From Dugong dugon (Eukaryota; Chordata; Mammalia; Sirenia; Dugongidae): a DNA stretch of 64,000 bases. The notes beneath the pieces are model-generated. The model was not told where the DNA came from, ran no database searches, and saw only the letters and a program-made list of their open reading frames with translations. The stretch covers positions 58,969,233 to 59,033,232 of the forward strand of contig CM057466.1 of NCBI GenBank assembly GCA_030035585.1, written 5' to 3'. The translations under genes were made by a program, and so were the position numbers. Positions 11,041 to 22,985 of the stretch are shown in pieces (positions within the stretch are counted from its first letter, which is position 1; every line of letters starts with the position of its first letter).

Positions 11041-11999
11041 AAAACAGAAATTGCAATCTTTTTATAACCTAATTTTGGAAAGGACATACTCTCTCTTCTG
11101 CCTTATTCCAGTCATTAGAAGTGAGTCACCAAGTACAGCCCATACTCTAAGAGAGGGGAATTAAGTACCACCTTCTGAAGGTCTTCAAAGGATTTGTGGA
11201 CATATTTTTAAAACCACAGCAATCCATCAGAATGGCAATACTTAATATCAATAAGATCATTCAAGATGTTATTTGCAATACTTTCAGACTCTAAGATCAT
11301 AACTTTGTGAAGCTTTGTCAGGTTATAGATTCTGGGGAAAAACTTCTGCAAACTGGGAGCCCAGAAGTGCTACACCTTCTCTCATGCTGCAAGTTATTTG
11401 CATTTTCCAGTCAAAGTATTTTGTCTTGCCCACTCGGAGATGATGTTGCCTCTGAATCCTGTCCCCTTTCTTCTACCCCTCAGTCATTCCTTCCCTCTTG
11501 ATTAGTTTTGCTTTAAGGGTGGGAGGTATCAGGGCCAGAGATGAAGTTTCCATCAGAAAACTACAACTTCTACATATCTACCACCATGATGACACTTCCA
11601 CAGTATTGGGAGAAAGTCTGGATACCTAATGGGGTAGTCAGCATGGTTTCCATACCCAGTAGAATTTATAATAACGTAGTAGTCATTCACCATCTGCTTT
11701 CAGGGGAATTTTTTATTTTTTAATTTTAGAGTTTCATTTTTTGACTGATAGATATTAACCAATATTAAATAAGAAACCAATGGTCTGTATTTCTTAGAAT
11801 AGCTATGGCTTAAATGATACAAAATGGTATAAATTAGAAAGTTAAAGTGCCATCCTCAGTCCTACTTTCTAGAAGTAACCGTTGTTAACAGGTGGATAGT
11901 TCATCTTTCCAGACTTTATGTGCCTAAGTACTTTTCATATAGGTTAATGTTGACATCGTCTTTTCTAATGCTTGTATTTCAATTTTAATTCAATTTTAG

Positions 12000-12098
12000 G
12001 TTTCCTCATATGGTGGCTACCTCACTTACCAAGTCAAGTCCTTTGGCTTGCCCAGCGACATGGTTCTTCTGGGAAAGAAGCCAGATGTGCAGCTCACT
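12000..12098 (+). CDS. LAMA3: LAMA3 exon: L4 domain, part 2
   Basis: The exon is 99 nt (33 codons), phase 0/0. The acceptor is a good pyrimidine tract ending caattttag at 11999, and the donor is gtgggt. The translation VSSYGGYLTYQVKSFGLPSD continues through MVLLGKKPDVQLT. The YGGYLTY motif followed by a VKSF/AKSF-type word is the core signature of laminin IV domains in alpha, gamma and perlecan proteins. Long isoform only. Confidence 0.95.
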
Positions 12099-12840
12099 GT
12101 GGGTATCAGAACACGGCCCAAGGGCAAGATGGGGGATTAGTGTTGGTGCTGGTCCAAATTGAGGAACTTCTGATAAGTATTCTACAAAAAGTTTGGATTA
12201 ACTTGTTTCCAATATTTTGTAAAAACTAAAAAGGAAGCTTAGAGCAAGTAACATTTCATCAGGATCCTGCTTCCAGGACAATCTGAACCATAAATGGTTT
12301 CTCTCTTCTCCCCTCCCAAAGTGCTTAAGTACTCACCCTTGCTTCTCATAAGTTGCTGCCTCAGGATAAATTTTTTTTTTTTTTAATGTTTCTGTGTTTC
12401 AGTTTAGTTTAACAAATGTGTTTGAGTCCTTCCAGTGTGCAAGGCCACATTGCTGGACTCTATAAAGGGGAAGCAAGGTGAAGCCTGTCCTCACAAAGTC
12501 TGTCATCTAACAGGGGAGACAAAATAAATATGCAAATCACTACAATCCACCAAATAGCACATGTCTGAGGAGTCCAAACAAGGCTCCATGGGAGCAGGGG
12601 TATGTGTGGGGGCTTGTACAGTCTGAGAGACCCTCAGAAGGCTTCATGGAGCAGGTTAGTTTTGAGCTGGGCCCTTAACAGTGGGCCTGAGAGGAGAAAT
12701 GCCCTTCCAGGGGCAGGGAATGAGATGAACTGAGGCAGCAAGTCAGTGCAGGGCAGGAAGCTGTGCTCAAGGGTTGACCAGTCCAACTTGGCTGGTATCA
12801 GTGGTGCCGAGTCATCAAAAACAAGCTTGGAAGGGTAGGA

Positions 12841-12905
12841 AACCAATTGCTGTTGAGTCAGCCCTACTCATGGCGACCCCAGGTGTGTCAGAGTAGAACT
12901 GAGAG
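12841..12905 (-). repeat. AfroSINE 3' fragment
   Basis: 'ctactcatggcgaccccagg' and 'gtgtcagagtagaact' are the antisense tail of the long-type AfroSINE. Confidence 0.75.
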
Positions 12906-14090
12906 TGTTTTATGCAATGATAGAGGACTTGACCTGATACCGACAGTGGGGAGCCACTCTGGCTTTTTAAGAAGTGACATCCATACACTATATGCCAGGC
13001 ACACAATACAGAACTGCAATCTAGAAAATTCCTTGAGGGTAGGGGTGATGTCACATCTCACTTTGTACCTCCTGCAAGGCAGGGCACAGCACCTTGAACA
13101 CAGGTTGGGGTGCCATAGTCCGAACTTGATTCTGTTTCTGGTTTGTGTGCTGTGACCGTGCAATGCAGTTACAGCTTCCTGAAGGGGTTTTCTCCTGTCT
13201 CTCACTGTGAAGTAGGAACCAGCAAGTTTCACACACCTCATCACAGCTAAGGGCCACCCGTTCTTGGTGGATGTCTGTGCTCAGGCACTATGGTGCTGTG
13301 TTTTGTTTTTACTGGCACCCATATCTATTGAATTGTTTCAAAAATCCCAAAAGACCCTTTGCAGAAGATCTTAAAAATAAACCACCAATGATTTAACAGT
13401 TATAGCCTGAGGAAAAATAGCTGCACAATAAAAATAAGGCCATGGCTGTGCTCTGTTTGTGTCGTATTTTTTGCAGAGCATCGTGTAGTTCAGATCATTG
13501 CTATACCTATTTTTTACTGCAGAGGTTATTGTGCAAACTGTTGGAATTCACTTAGGGGTAATGACCAAAATTTCTTCTTAATTTTCTTTAGGCTTTGCTT
13601 TGCTGCTTTGTTCCTCACCCTTGTAATTAAGAGCCTATAGGGCATGTTTCTTAGATTTAGGTTTTAACTAATTTGTGACCCCAGATAGTGCTTTGCTTTT
13701 GAAACACGGGTCCTATAGAATGGAATCCTTTCGGATTTGGTGCTGTAACAAGACAGCGGGGGCTTTTTGTGTGTGTTTGGAGTTGGGGTGCAGCTGGTGG
13801 ACCCTGACCTTCCCATTCTGCCCTGTTAGGAGATTCTCAGAGCCACTGTAATGGGAAGGGGATGGGATGGGGAGATGAAAGGGGGAGCTGAGAATGAGTA
13901 AGGCTAGATCCCCACAGGGCAAGGGGCGCAGAGCTAAGTCGTCCCTGGCACTGCTGGCTCTGCTGTTCCCTGCTGTGAATATTTTTATATTTTATCCTTC
14001 AGCCCTGCCCACCCCTCTTCACTAACCCCTGCATCAAAGCACTTTCTTGCTACCAAAATTTGGCCCTGTAGGCAGTAATGGGAAACCCTC

Positions 14091-14240
14091 GTGGCATAGT
14101 GGTTAAGGGCTACAGCTGCTAACCAAAGCGTCGGCAGTTCAGATCCACCAGCTGCTCAGTTCTACTCTGTCCTGTAGGGTCGCTATGAGCCCGGATCGAC
14201 TCGACGACAATCGGTTTAGTTGTTGTTGTTGTTTTTTTTG
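14091..14240 (+). repeat. AfroSINE (short type)
   Basis: Head 'ggaaaccctcgtggcatagt', B-box-like 'ggcagttcagatccacc', tail 'cggatcgactcgacgacaat' followed by a (TTG)n/poly-T tail. Confidence 0.93.
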
Positions 14241-14545
14241 GGGGGGTTTAGGAGGCAGTAATGGAAACAGCACGTCATGTATTCACTACAAGGCATGGTT
14301 GTTCCCCTCCCTCCTTGCCTTTTCAATCACTTTCAAGGGAGATTTCCTTGTTCCCTATTTGTAAAAATAAACTGTACTAGATACTATTTTTCTGTTTCCA
14401 TGTCACTAATCCTTTAACCAGTTAATTTCTGAACTATTTTTGAGAGTCAGTCTTTCCATGTAATGCAGGTCTGTAGAAATTTGTTTTTAGATCTGTTATA
14501 AACATCCAACCAAGATGCTAAAGCACTCACTTCCTCTTTAAACAG

Positions 14546-14629
14546 GGTCAGCAGATGTCAGTGGTCTATGAGGAGCCGAACAACCCCCGGCCAGACCGGC
14601 TGTATTATGGGCAAGTCCAGGTGGTGGAG
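14546..14629 (+). CDS. LAMA3: LAMA3 exon: L4 domain, part 3
   Basis: The exon is 84 nt (28 codons), phase 0/0, between aaacag and gtacag. It reads GQQMSVVYEEPNNPRPD and ends YYGQVQVVE, the middle of the L4 fold. Only about 40 bp of intron separate its donor from the 3' poly-A end of an antisense L1 insertion. Long isoform only. An open frame on the opposite strand here is a shadow of exon plus L1. Confidence 0.94.
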
Positions 14630-14670
14630 GTACAGGAATGCTTTGATAAAATGGTTCTTTATGGTCCTCT

Positions 14671-17160
14671 CTTATTTTTTTCCCTTTAATTTTATTGTGC
14701 TTTAGGTGAAAGTTTACAGTGCAAATTAATTTCTCAATTCGAAAATTTATATACAAATTGTTTTGTGACATTGGTTGCAATCCCCGCAGTGTGTCAGCAC
14801 TCTTCCCCCTTTCCACACCACTTCCCTTTGTCCATTCGTCAAGTTTTCCTGTCCCTTCCTGCCTACTCATCTTTGCTTTTGGGCAATTGTTGCCCTTTGG
14901 TCTCGTATACATGATTGAACCAAGAAGCACGTTCCTCATGTGTGCTATTATTTGTTTTATAGACCTGTCTAATCTTTTGCTGAAAGGTAGACTTCAGAAG
15001 TGTCTTCTGTTCTGAATTTGTAGGGTTTCTGGGGGCCATGATCTCGAGGTTTCCTCCAGTCTCTGTCAGACCAGTAAGTCTGGTCTTTTTTTGTGAATTT
15101 GAATTTTGTTCTACATTTTTCTCCTGCTCTGTCCTGGACCCTCTGTTGTGATCCCTGTCAGAGCCCTCATGGTGGCAGATGGGCACCATCTAGTTCTTCT
15201 GGGCTCAGGCTGGTGGAGGCTGTGGTTCATGTGGGCCATTAGTCCTTTGGACTAATAGTTTCCTCATGTCTTTGGTTTTCTTCATTCTCCTTTGCTCTGG
15301 ACAGGACCAATAGATGTATCTTAGATAGCCACTCACAAGCTTTTAAGACCCCAGACGCTACTCACCAAAGTAAGATGTAGAACATTTTATTTATGAGCTA
15401 TGTTATGCCAATTGACCTAGAAATCTCCTGAGACAATGGTCCCTAGCCCTTAGCCCCAGCGACTTGGTTCCTCAAGGTGTTTGGATGTATCTAGGAAGCT
15501 TTTATGACTTTGCTTTGGTCGAGTTTGCTGACTTCCCCTATATTGTTTGTTATCTTTCCCTTCACCAAAAGTTAACACTTGTCTACTATCTAGTTAGTGA
15601 TTTCCCCTCCCAACCCTACCCCTCGTAACTGTCAAAGATTGTTTTTTTTTCCTGTGTGTAAACCCTTTCTTTAGCTTTTATAATAGTGATTTCATACAAT
15701 ATTTGTCCTTTTGTGATTGACTTATTTCACTCAGCATAGTGCCCCCCAGATTCATCCATGTTGTGAGATGTTTCTCAAATTCATCATTGCTCTTTATCAT
15801 TGCATAGTATTCCTTTGTGTATATGTACCATAATTTGTTTATCCGTTCATCTGTTGATGGGCATTTAAGTTGTTTCCATCTTTTTGCTATTGTGAACAAT
15901 GCTGCAGTGAACATGGGTGTGGATTATGTCTATTCATGTGATAGCTCTTATTCTCTAGGATATATTCTAGGAGTGGGATTGCTGGATCGTATGGCACTTC
16001 TATTTCTAGCTTTTTAAGGAAGCACTAAATCGATTTCCAAAGTGGTTATACCATTTTACATTCCCACCAACAGTGTATTAGAGTTCCAGTCTCCCTGCAA
16101 CATCTCCAACATTTGTTATTTTCTGTTTCTTTTTTTTTTTATTATTAGTGCCAGTAATGTTGGGGTGAGATAATATCGCATCGTAGTTACGATTTGCATT
16201 TTTCTAACAGCTAATGATTACGAGCATTTCCTCATGTGTCTGTTAGCTGCCTGAATGTCTTCTTTGGTGAAGTGTCTGTTCATATCCTTCGCCCATTTTT
16301 TAAATAGATTATTTGTTTTTTATTGTTGAAGTGTTGAAGTATTCTACAGATTTTAGAGATTAGACCCTTGTCAGATAGGCCATAGCCAAACATTTTTTCC
16401 CAGTCAGTAGGTTCTCTTTTTATCTTTTGGTGAAGTCTTTTGATGAGCCTAAGTGTTAATTTTTAGGTGCTCCCAGTTATCTAGTTTATCTTCTGGCATT
16501 TGTGCACTGTTAGTTATGGTTTGTTTTGTATTTTTGCCATGTATTAGTGCCCCTAGCATTGTTCCTATTTTTTCTTCCGTGATCTTTATCGTTTTAGGTT
16601 TTATATTTAAGTCTTTGATCCATTTTGAGTTAGTTTTTTGAGTATGGTGTAAGGTATGGGTCCTGCTTCATTTTTTTACAGATAGACATCCAGTTTTGCC
16701 AGCATCATTTGTTAAAAAGACTGTCTTTTCTCCCATTTAATGGACTTTGATCCTTTGTCAAAAATGAGCTAACCATAGGTGGATGGGTTTACATCTGGGT
16801 TCTTGATTCTATTCCATTGGTCTATGTATCTGTCGTTGTACAGTACCAGGCTGTTTTGACTACCATAGCTGTATAGTAGGTTGTGAGAGCAGGTAGTATG
16901 AGGCCTCCTACTGTGTTCTTTTTCTTCAGTAATGCTTTGCTTATCTGGGGCCCCTTTCCTTTCCATATAAAGTTGGTGATTAGTTTTTCCAGTGCTGTTG
17001 GTATTTAGGTTGGGAGTACATTATATCTGTAGATTGCTTTGGGTAGAATTGATATTTTCACAATGTTGAGTCTTCCTTTCTGTGATCATGGTATGTTTTT
17101 CCATTTATGTAGGTATCCTTTATGCTCCTTCTTGATCTATAATTTAGTTGTTGCAAACAA
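14671..17160 (-). mobile_element. L1 LINE, 5'-truncated, antisense
   Basis: About 2.5 kb of L1, with its poly-A end at left (poly-T on +). The 3' UTR is followed at 15678-15914 by the ORF2 C-terminus: the minus-strand frame reads MFTAALFTIAKRWKQLKCPS and CPSTDERINKLWYIYTKEYY, typical of ORF2 ends. Further ORF2 sequence continues to about 17140 with frame breaks. No functional ORF remains. It begins ~40 bp after the exon donor at 14630. A possible duplication CTTATTTT (14671-14678 and 17174-17181) hints at the borders. Confidence 0.9.
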
Positions 17161-17219
17161 TCAGGACTTCTGACTTATTTTATCCCACTGAATTTAAAGC
17201 ATAAATTATAAAATATACA

Positions 17220-17410
17220 GAATGTGGTCCTCCGGTGCTTTGTTTGCACTATCTTTATGGCACTTAGCACTGTCTCACCTGTGTGTCAGTTAATTGTCTT
17301 TGTCTTAATAACCCTGTGAGATTGTAGATGTTACCATGTAGCTCCCTTTATCTTCAGGCCTCTGTCAGTGCCTGGGACCTGTTGAGCATCCAACAAATGC
17401 TTTAGATGGA
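17220..17410 (+). repeat. L2-like LINE 3' fragment
   Basis: 'ctatctttatggcacttagc' and 'cagtgcctgggacctgttga' resemble the L2 3' end. Confidence 0.45.
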
Positions 17411-17495
17411 TGGCTAGAAAAGCCACAAAATTGCCTTACATCAAAAGAAATGAATAATATAGCTAAATAAAGGAAAGCATCAAGTCATTTATCAC

Positions 17496-17877
17496 CCATC
17501 TGTCAGATTGTCATAATGTGGGGGGTTTCATATTACTATGATGCTGAAAGCTATGCTTCCGTTATTTCAAATACCAGCAGAGTGGACAGGTTTCAGCAGA
17601 GCTTCCTGACTAAGACAGACTAGGAAGAAAGGCCTGGTGCTCTACTTCTAGAAATTACTCAATCAGAACTCTATGGATCACAACAGAATACTGTCCAATA
17701 GAGTGCTGGTACATGAAGCCCCCTAGGTCGGAAGGCACTCAAACTACACAGTGGCTGCAGCAATGAACTTCATCATGAAGATGGCGCAGGACCAAGAAGC
17801 GTTTCATTGTGTTGTACATGGGATTGCCACGTGTTGGAGCTGACTCGACAGCAGCTAACAACAAACAACAACAACAT
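17496..17877 (+). mobile_element. Non-autonomous RTE derivative (5' UTR joined to 3' tail)
   Basis: The first ~250 bp match the 5' UTR of the RTE copy at 52943 ('tgatgctgaaagctatgc', 'ggacaggtttcagcagagct', 'actaagacagactaggaaga'). The sequence then jumps to the RTE 3' end ('cacagtggctgcagcaatga' to 'gctgactcgacagcagctaa') and an (AAC)n tail. The whole coding region is missing. Confidence 0.85.
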
Positions 17878-19317
17878 CAAATTAGAAGACATTTTATCAT
17901 ACCTACTTAGTTACAGCTATTCCTTAGAAATGGTATTCCGTTTGTACTATTAAAATTATGCAGTACTCAAGGTGATACTTTTTGGTACCTTGAACTTGCA
18001 GACATATTTTAACATTTCTGTATGTGTTATTCCACTGTTAAAAACTTAGCTCTTAAGATTACAGCACAGAAGCCTTCTTAAAGGAGCTGGTTATGCAGTA
18101 AAAGAGGATGAGCGAACCTTATAATTTTTGGAGTTTCCTTGTTGGTTTGCCTCTACCACACAAATCTTAATCCTGATTGTTTATGACTTAACTGTTTAGA
18201 TGTCAGGACCAACTTGATTTTAAAGATTATGGTTTAAGTTATAATTATGGTGATTGTTCTCACTGCTTGGGAAAAAGACCAACTCTCAATGGAAACAAAA
18301 CAAAACCTGACTTACATGTTTTTAATTGATTATGTAGGTTAATCGGCTTGGTAATAGACAAGGAACTTTTCAGGGACCCAAGGTAAACACAAATAAAATC
18401 TTTCAAATTCCCAAAAGTAAAAATGATTAATTAAGAGCAGAGCTTTCTGGTCTGTGGGTGACTCTGTTTAACAAAGGCCTTCATATTTTCTGGGTCATGG
18501 AAACTTCTAGTGTGTCACATCTTCTTGTCCACTTAGTGGGATGTTTCTAGCTCCACATCCTGGGCTGGAGTTTCTTATCTGAAGAGGAAAGATGTTTTCC
18601 CTCTGTTTCTCATTACCCCTTTGGGAGCTCTCAGTAGATGCTGGTTGAAGATGTTATGCTTGGTATGCTCTCTTCCTGTGAGCCTACTCTGAGCTGGTGG
18701 GAACCATCAGTAGAAGCTTTGAGTCCATTTAGAAACTAGGATAGAGAAGCGCTAATCTTTGGCATTTAGCACCCCTAGAGGTATGTATTTCAGGCTTTCT
18801 TGGTTCATATTAGGAGTTACAGTCCACTGTTGAAGGTGTGGCCCTCTTGTAGAGTTTGCTGTTGGCCGTGCTACTGTACCTTTCTATGCCATAAGCAAGT
18901 CCCCAGCATAGATTTGCCTTGACTGGCTTACCTGCCTTGACTGCCTGGGCCAGAGGTGCTGTTTGTGTCCCCTGAAAGGGCTGCAGTGGAAGTTTGGCAG
19001 TAAGTTTCCCACTAGGGACACCCTTTCTTCTTACTTTACTGTATTACCTCCTTTTTAAAAATCTGTTTCCCACATATTCTGTACATTTTATAATCCCTTC
19101 TTTTTCACTTTTCCACTAATTTTTCTCTCCCTTCTCGCATTTTTAAAAGAAACTATAACCTAATCACCAAAACATTAACATCTTTCTGTATTCTAATCTA
19201 TGTTCTTTCTATACTATCATTTATTTTCCTGAAGTCTATTTTTCTCTTGCCTGGTTTTCTTTTATGTTTATTTGGCTCTACTAGATTTTTCCTATATTCA
19301 CATGCATAAAATAGTTA
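17878..19317 (+). other. Intronic sequence with no recognised feature
   Basis: About 1.4 kb of apparently unique AT-rich intron. No open frame, repeat or motif that I can support. Confidence 0.7.
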
Positions 19318-19493
19318 AGACGGTCAAAATGTACTGGCTTTAAAATTTTACATTAAGGTGAATGGATAATAAAATAATAGTAATAAAAGAAAGAAAAGAT
19401 TGATACTATAACAGGGATGTACCTCAAAAACATTATGCTGAGTAAAAGAAGCAGGACTCAAAAGACCAAATATTGTATGATTCCATTTATATG
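19318..19493 (+). mobile_element. L1M-like 3' UTR fragment
   Basis: 'aaaaacattatgctgagtaa' and 'tattgtatgattccatttat' are typical of old L1 3' regions. Confidence 0.6.
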
Positions 19494-20084
19494 AAGAGGG
19501 GTGATGTCAGCAAAACAGGCGGAGTAAGAACCTCTGAAAATTTTCTCCTCCTTGAAAGCAGTGAGAACACTGACAGGAATTGTCAAAATCAACTTTTTCA
19601 CAAGTCTGAAAGTTAACCAAAGTCTTTCAGCAATGTGGGAGCATTTATTCAAGAAAAATGACGGAATCTCAATAAGAAGAGTGAGCTTTGTGGCATTCTA
19701 ACTTGCCCTATTCCAGTCACACTCTCTTCAGCTCCACAGTAGCCTTGAAACCAACATCCCACAATCAAAGTGAAAATCAACAGCCTCACAGCCACTGGAA
19801 GGGGTGGAAAGGGGTTGAACTTCTGCAAAGCCTCATTTCCAGTGAACTGTCATTATTTGGCCTGTCTGAGTGTTTCATGGAAGACCCCCCTTTAAGACTG
19901 TCTTTATTTGATCTGGCTCAATTCTCTTCCAGTATGTAAAGCCTTTTCCTTGGGGACGTTTGTTAAAAACATTTACAGGCAATTATTTACTTTCATGACT
20001 ACCTGAGGTGGTGAATAACAGTTGGGGAAAGCAATAGGCTAAACACATAGCTCAAAAGAAAAAGCTTGGGACTAATAAGTTTAT

Positions 20085-20294
20085 ACCAAACCAAACCCAT
20101 TGCTATCGAGTCAATTCCAACTCATGGCGACCCCATGTGTTATAGAGTAGAACTGCTCCATGGGATTTTTCTGGCTGTAATCTTTATGGAAATAGATTGC
20201 CAGGCATTTCTTTCACAGTGCCACTGTATAGATTTGTACTGCCAACCTTCAGGTTCATAGCTGAGCTGCAAACCATTTTCGTCATCCAGGAGCT
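20085..20294 (-). repeat. AfroSINE inside HAL1
   Basis: Antisense long-type copy from 'accaaaccaaacccattgct' to 'cgtcatccaggagct'. HAL1-like sequence continues on both sides. Confidence 0.9.
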
Positions 20295-22188
20295 AAGATG
20301 TTTATAGGAGCTTTGAAAAGCTTCAGTATATTCCTGTGAATGTAGAAGGCTGTGCACACCTAGGACTGGGCACACACCTAGGGCTGTGTACATGTTCAGG
20401 AAAGACTTGAGAATGCTGTAAGCTCTCACATCTAGCTGACTTTGAGGCTCTGTGCAACGAGGACGTGAAGGTTAAGGTGGAGTTGCCAGCTGCCTCGCTG
20501 ATTGTTAAAGGGGTTACCCAACATGCATACAGAGCTTCTCAGCAAAGACTAGGAGGCTCTTTGGTTTCAGGTGCTTAAGAAAACCTCTTTTCAGTCATTA
20601 GCTGACCATTAAGCTAACCAAGCAGTGACTTTATTGGTCACACACAATAAAGAATACAGGCTTTACAGCATTAGTTCAGAAAAGTCACTAAACAAACAAA
20701 CAACAACATCAAACAGTAACAATAACAAACCATGAGGAGTTAGAGAATCTGATTTCCAGAAGTGTCATATTGTATTATTTAAAATGTCCAGTTTTCAACA
20801 AAAAAATTGTGAGACATGCAAAGAAACAATAAAGGTCCACATACAGGGAAAACCCAAAAAAATAGTCAATAGAAACTATCCCTGAGGATGCCCAGATGTT
20901 AGACTTACATGACAAAGACTTTGTCAGTTATTTTAAATATGTTAAAAAACAACAACAACAACTAAAGTATAGCATGTCCAGATAACTAAAGGTAAATATG
21001 AGAACAGTGTCTCGTCAAATAGAGAATATCAACAAAGAAATAGAAATTATGAAAAAGGAACCAATTAGGTATTCTGGAGTTGAAAAATATAATATGAAAT
21101 AAAAAAGTCACTAGAGGGGCTCAACAACAGATTTGGGCAGTCGAAGAAAGAATCAACCAACTTGAAGATAGGACAGTTGAGATTATCCAGTCTGAGGAAC
21201 AGAAAGAAAAAATAATGAATAAAAATGAACAGAGCCTCAGAGACCTGTAGGACACAGTCAAGTGTACCAGAATATACATAATGGGAGTACTGGGAGTCCC
21301 AGGAGAGGAGAGAGAGAAAGGTGTAGAAAAATATTTGAAGAAATAATGGCTGAAAACTTCCTAAATTTGATGGAAAACAGTACTTTATATATCCAAGGAG
21401 CTCAGCAAACTCCAAGTAGGATAAATGAAAAAAGATCCACACACGGATGTATCACAGTAAAATATCATGCTAAAAGACAAAGAGAGAGTCTTAAAAGCAG
21501 CAAGAGAGAAGCACTTCATCACATACAAGCAGTCCTCAATAAGATTAACAGCTGATTTCTCATCAGAAGCCATGGAAGCCAGAAGTCAGTGGGAAGACAT
21601 ATTCAAAGTGCTGAAAGAAGCACACTGTCAGCCAGGTATTCTATATCTGGCAAAACTATCTTTCACAAATGAAGGAGAAATTAAGACGTTCCATGAGAGA
21701 ATTCATTGCTAGCAAAACTTTCCTACAAAAAATACTAAAGGGAGTCCTTTAGGCTCAAATAAAAGGAACTAGACAGTAACTTAAATCCACATAAAGAATA
21801 ATAAGCACTGGTAAAAGTAACTACATAGATGAATATAAATGGCAGTATATATGTATCTTTTGTTTATAACTCTTTTCTTCTATCTGATTTAAAAAACAAC
21901 TGCATAAAGCAATAATTATGAATCTGTGTTAATGGGCATATAATGCCTAAAAAAGTAGTTTTATGAAAATAATAGCACAAAGGAGAGAGGAGGGATCAGA
22001 CCTAATAGGAGCAAATTATTTGCATGCTATTGAAATTAAGTTAGTATTTATATAAAATGTCCAGCATAGGCAAACCCATAAAGACAGAAAATAGATTAGT
22101 GGTTGCCTGGGGCTAGGGATAGGAATGGGTAGTGACTGAAAATGGGTGCAAGGGTTCTTTTTGGAGTGATGGAAATGTTCTAAAATCA

Positions 22189-22415
22189 CCGTATTTTTAT
22201 GCAAGTAACACGTGCCTTCTGCGTTTGTTTGCTGGCCATATCTCCCCCCCCCCCCCCCCACTGACCATGAGACACCCTCACGAGTGCTGGCATGCCAGTC
22301 CTCCTTCACGTGTTGCTGTAAAAAAATTAGCATAGTATGTTTACGAAAATACCCTGTGAGAGGAGGATGGGGCTGGCAAACGCAGAAGCTGCATGTTATT
22401 TGCATAAAAATATGA
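22189..22415. mobile_element. MITE-like inverted-repeat element, copy 1
   Basis: The ends are an imperfect ~38-bp inverted repeat: the left end runs 'ccgtatttttatgcaagtaa' onward, and the right end's reverse complement runs 'tcatatttttatgcaaataa' onward. It interrupts the HAL1 3' end, which resumes at 'tagattgtgg'. The right flank is TA and the left CA, consistent with a decayed TA duplication as in Tc1/mariner-type MITEs. A 17-base poly-C lies inside. Confidence 0.7.
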
Positions 22416-22573
22416 TAGATTGTGGCAATGGCCGCGCACCTCTGTAAATTTACTAAAAATCATTGAATTGCACATTTAAAATGAGTCAATACTATTGTAT
22501 GTAAATTATACCTCAAGCTGTTAAAAACCTACATAAAATTACATAAATACTATATATATTTATGTGTTAATAA

Positions 22574-22740
22574 TAGCTACCATTTATCGAATGTCTACTA
22601 CGTGCCAGACACTGTGCTAAACACTTTATATGCATTATATCACTTAACTTTATACTTTAATCCTCATGATGACTCTTAGAGATTAGGTATTACTATGCCC
22701 ATTTAAGAGATATGGAAATGGAGTACAAAGGAGGCAACAG
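22574..22740 (-). repeat. MIR SINE
   Basis: 'ctacgtgccagacactgtgc' and 'tttaatcctcatgatgactc' are antisense MIR. Confidence 0.8.
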
Positions 22741-22749
22741 ACTATGAAG

Positions 22750-22985
22750 GTTGCCAACTATAAAGAGGGAGTCCACCTGGGTTTGAATCCTGGTACGTCA
22801 CTCACTGGCTGTGTGACTCTGGACAAGTTAATTCACTTCTCTGTGGTCGGCATTCTCATCTGTAAAATGGAGGTGATGATTATAGTGTCTGTATCATAAG
22901 GTTATTGTGGGGATTCTATAAGAGCACATTTGTAAAGTCTGTAATACAATGCTTGGTACATAAGAAGAGCTGAATAATTGTCAGC
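22750..22985 (+). repeat. MIR SINE
   Basis: 'gggtttgaatcctggtacgt', 'ctgtgtgactctggacaagt' and 'ctcatctgtaaaatggaggt' are sense MIR. It lies head to head with the antisense MIR before it. Confidence 0.85.

Larger units (their letters stand above)
9505..11999 (+). other. LAMA3 intron within L4 domain
   Basis: Holds an AfroSINE (9616-9820), an L1M-like 3' end (~10325-10440), an LTR-like block (~10655-10975) and otherwise unremarkable unique sequence. I see no gene. Confidence 0.8.
12099..14545 (+). other. LAMA3 intron within L4 domain
   Basis: Contains a possible ancient repeat at 12410-12700, an AfroSINE fragment (~12841-12905), a sense AfroSINE (14091-14240) and otherwise apparently unique sequence. 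Overlapping small open frames at 12815-13257 show no family signature. Confidence 0.75.
19494..22540 (+). mobile_element. HAL1 (half-L1), interrupted by two younger insertions
   Basis: Ancient LINE with 5' region (19494-~20690), an ORF1-like region (~20740-21720, coiled-coil-rich words such as 'ctgaggaacagaaagaaaaa', broken by stops) and a 3' end ('gtggttgcctggggctaggg' to 'ttgaattgcacatttaaaat'). There is no ORF2 between ORF1 and the 3' end, which is the HAL1 layout. An AfroSINE (20085-20294) and a MITE-like element (22189-22415) sit inside it. Confidence 0.75.

Noticed and set aside
12815..13257. Several overlapping open frames of 68-118 codons
   Set aside because: They overlap on both strands, start in a SINE scrap, and show no recognisable family or splice context.
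22243..22259. 17-base poly-C run as a functional motif
   Set aside because: It lies inside the MITE-like element and its length is likely unstable or affected by sequencing.
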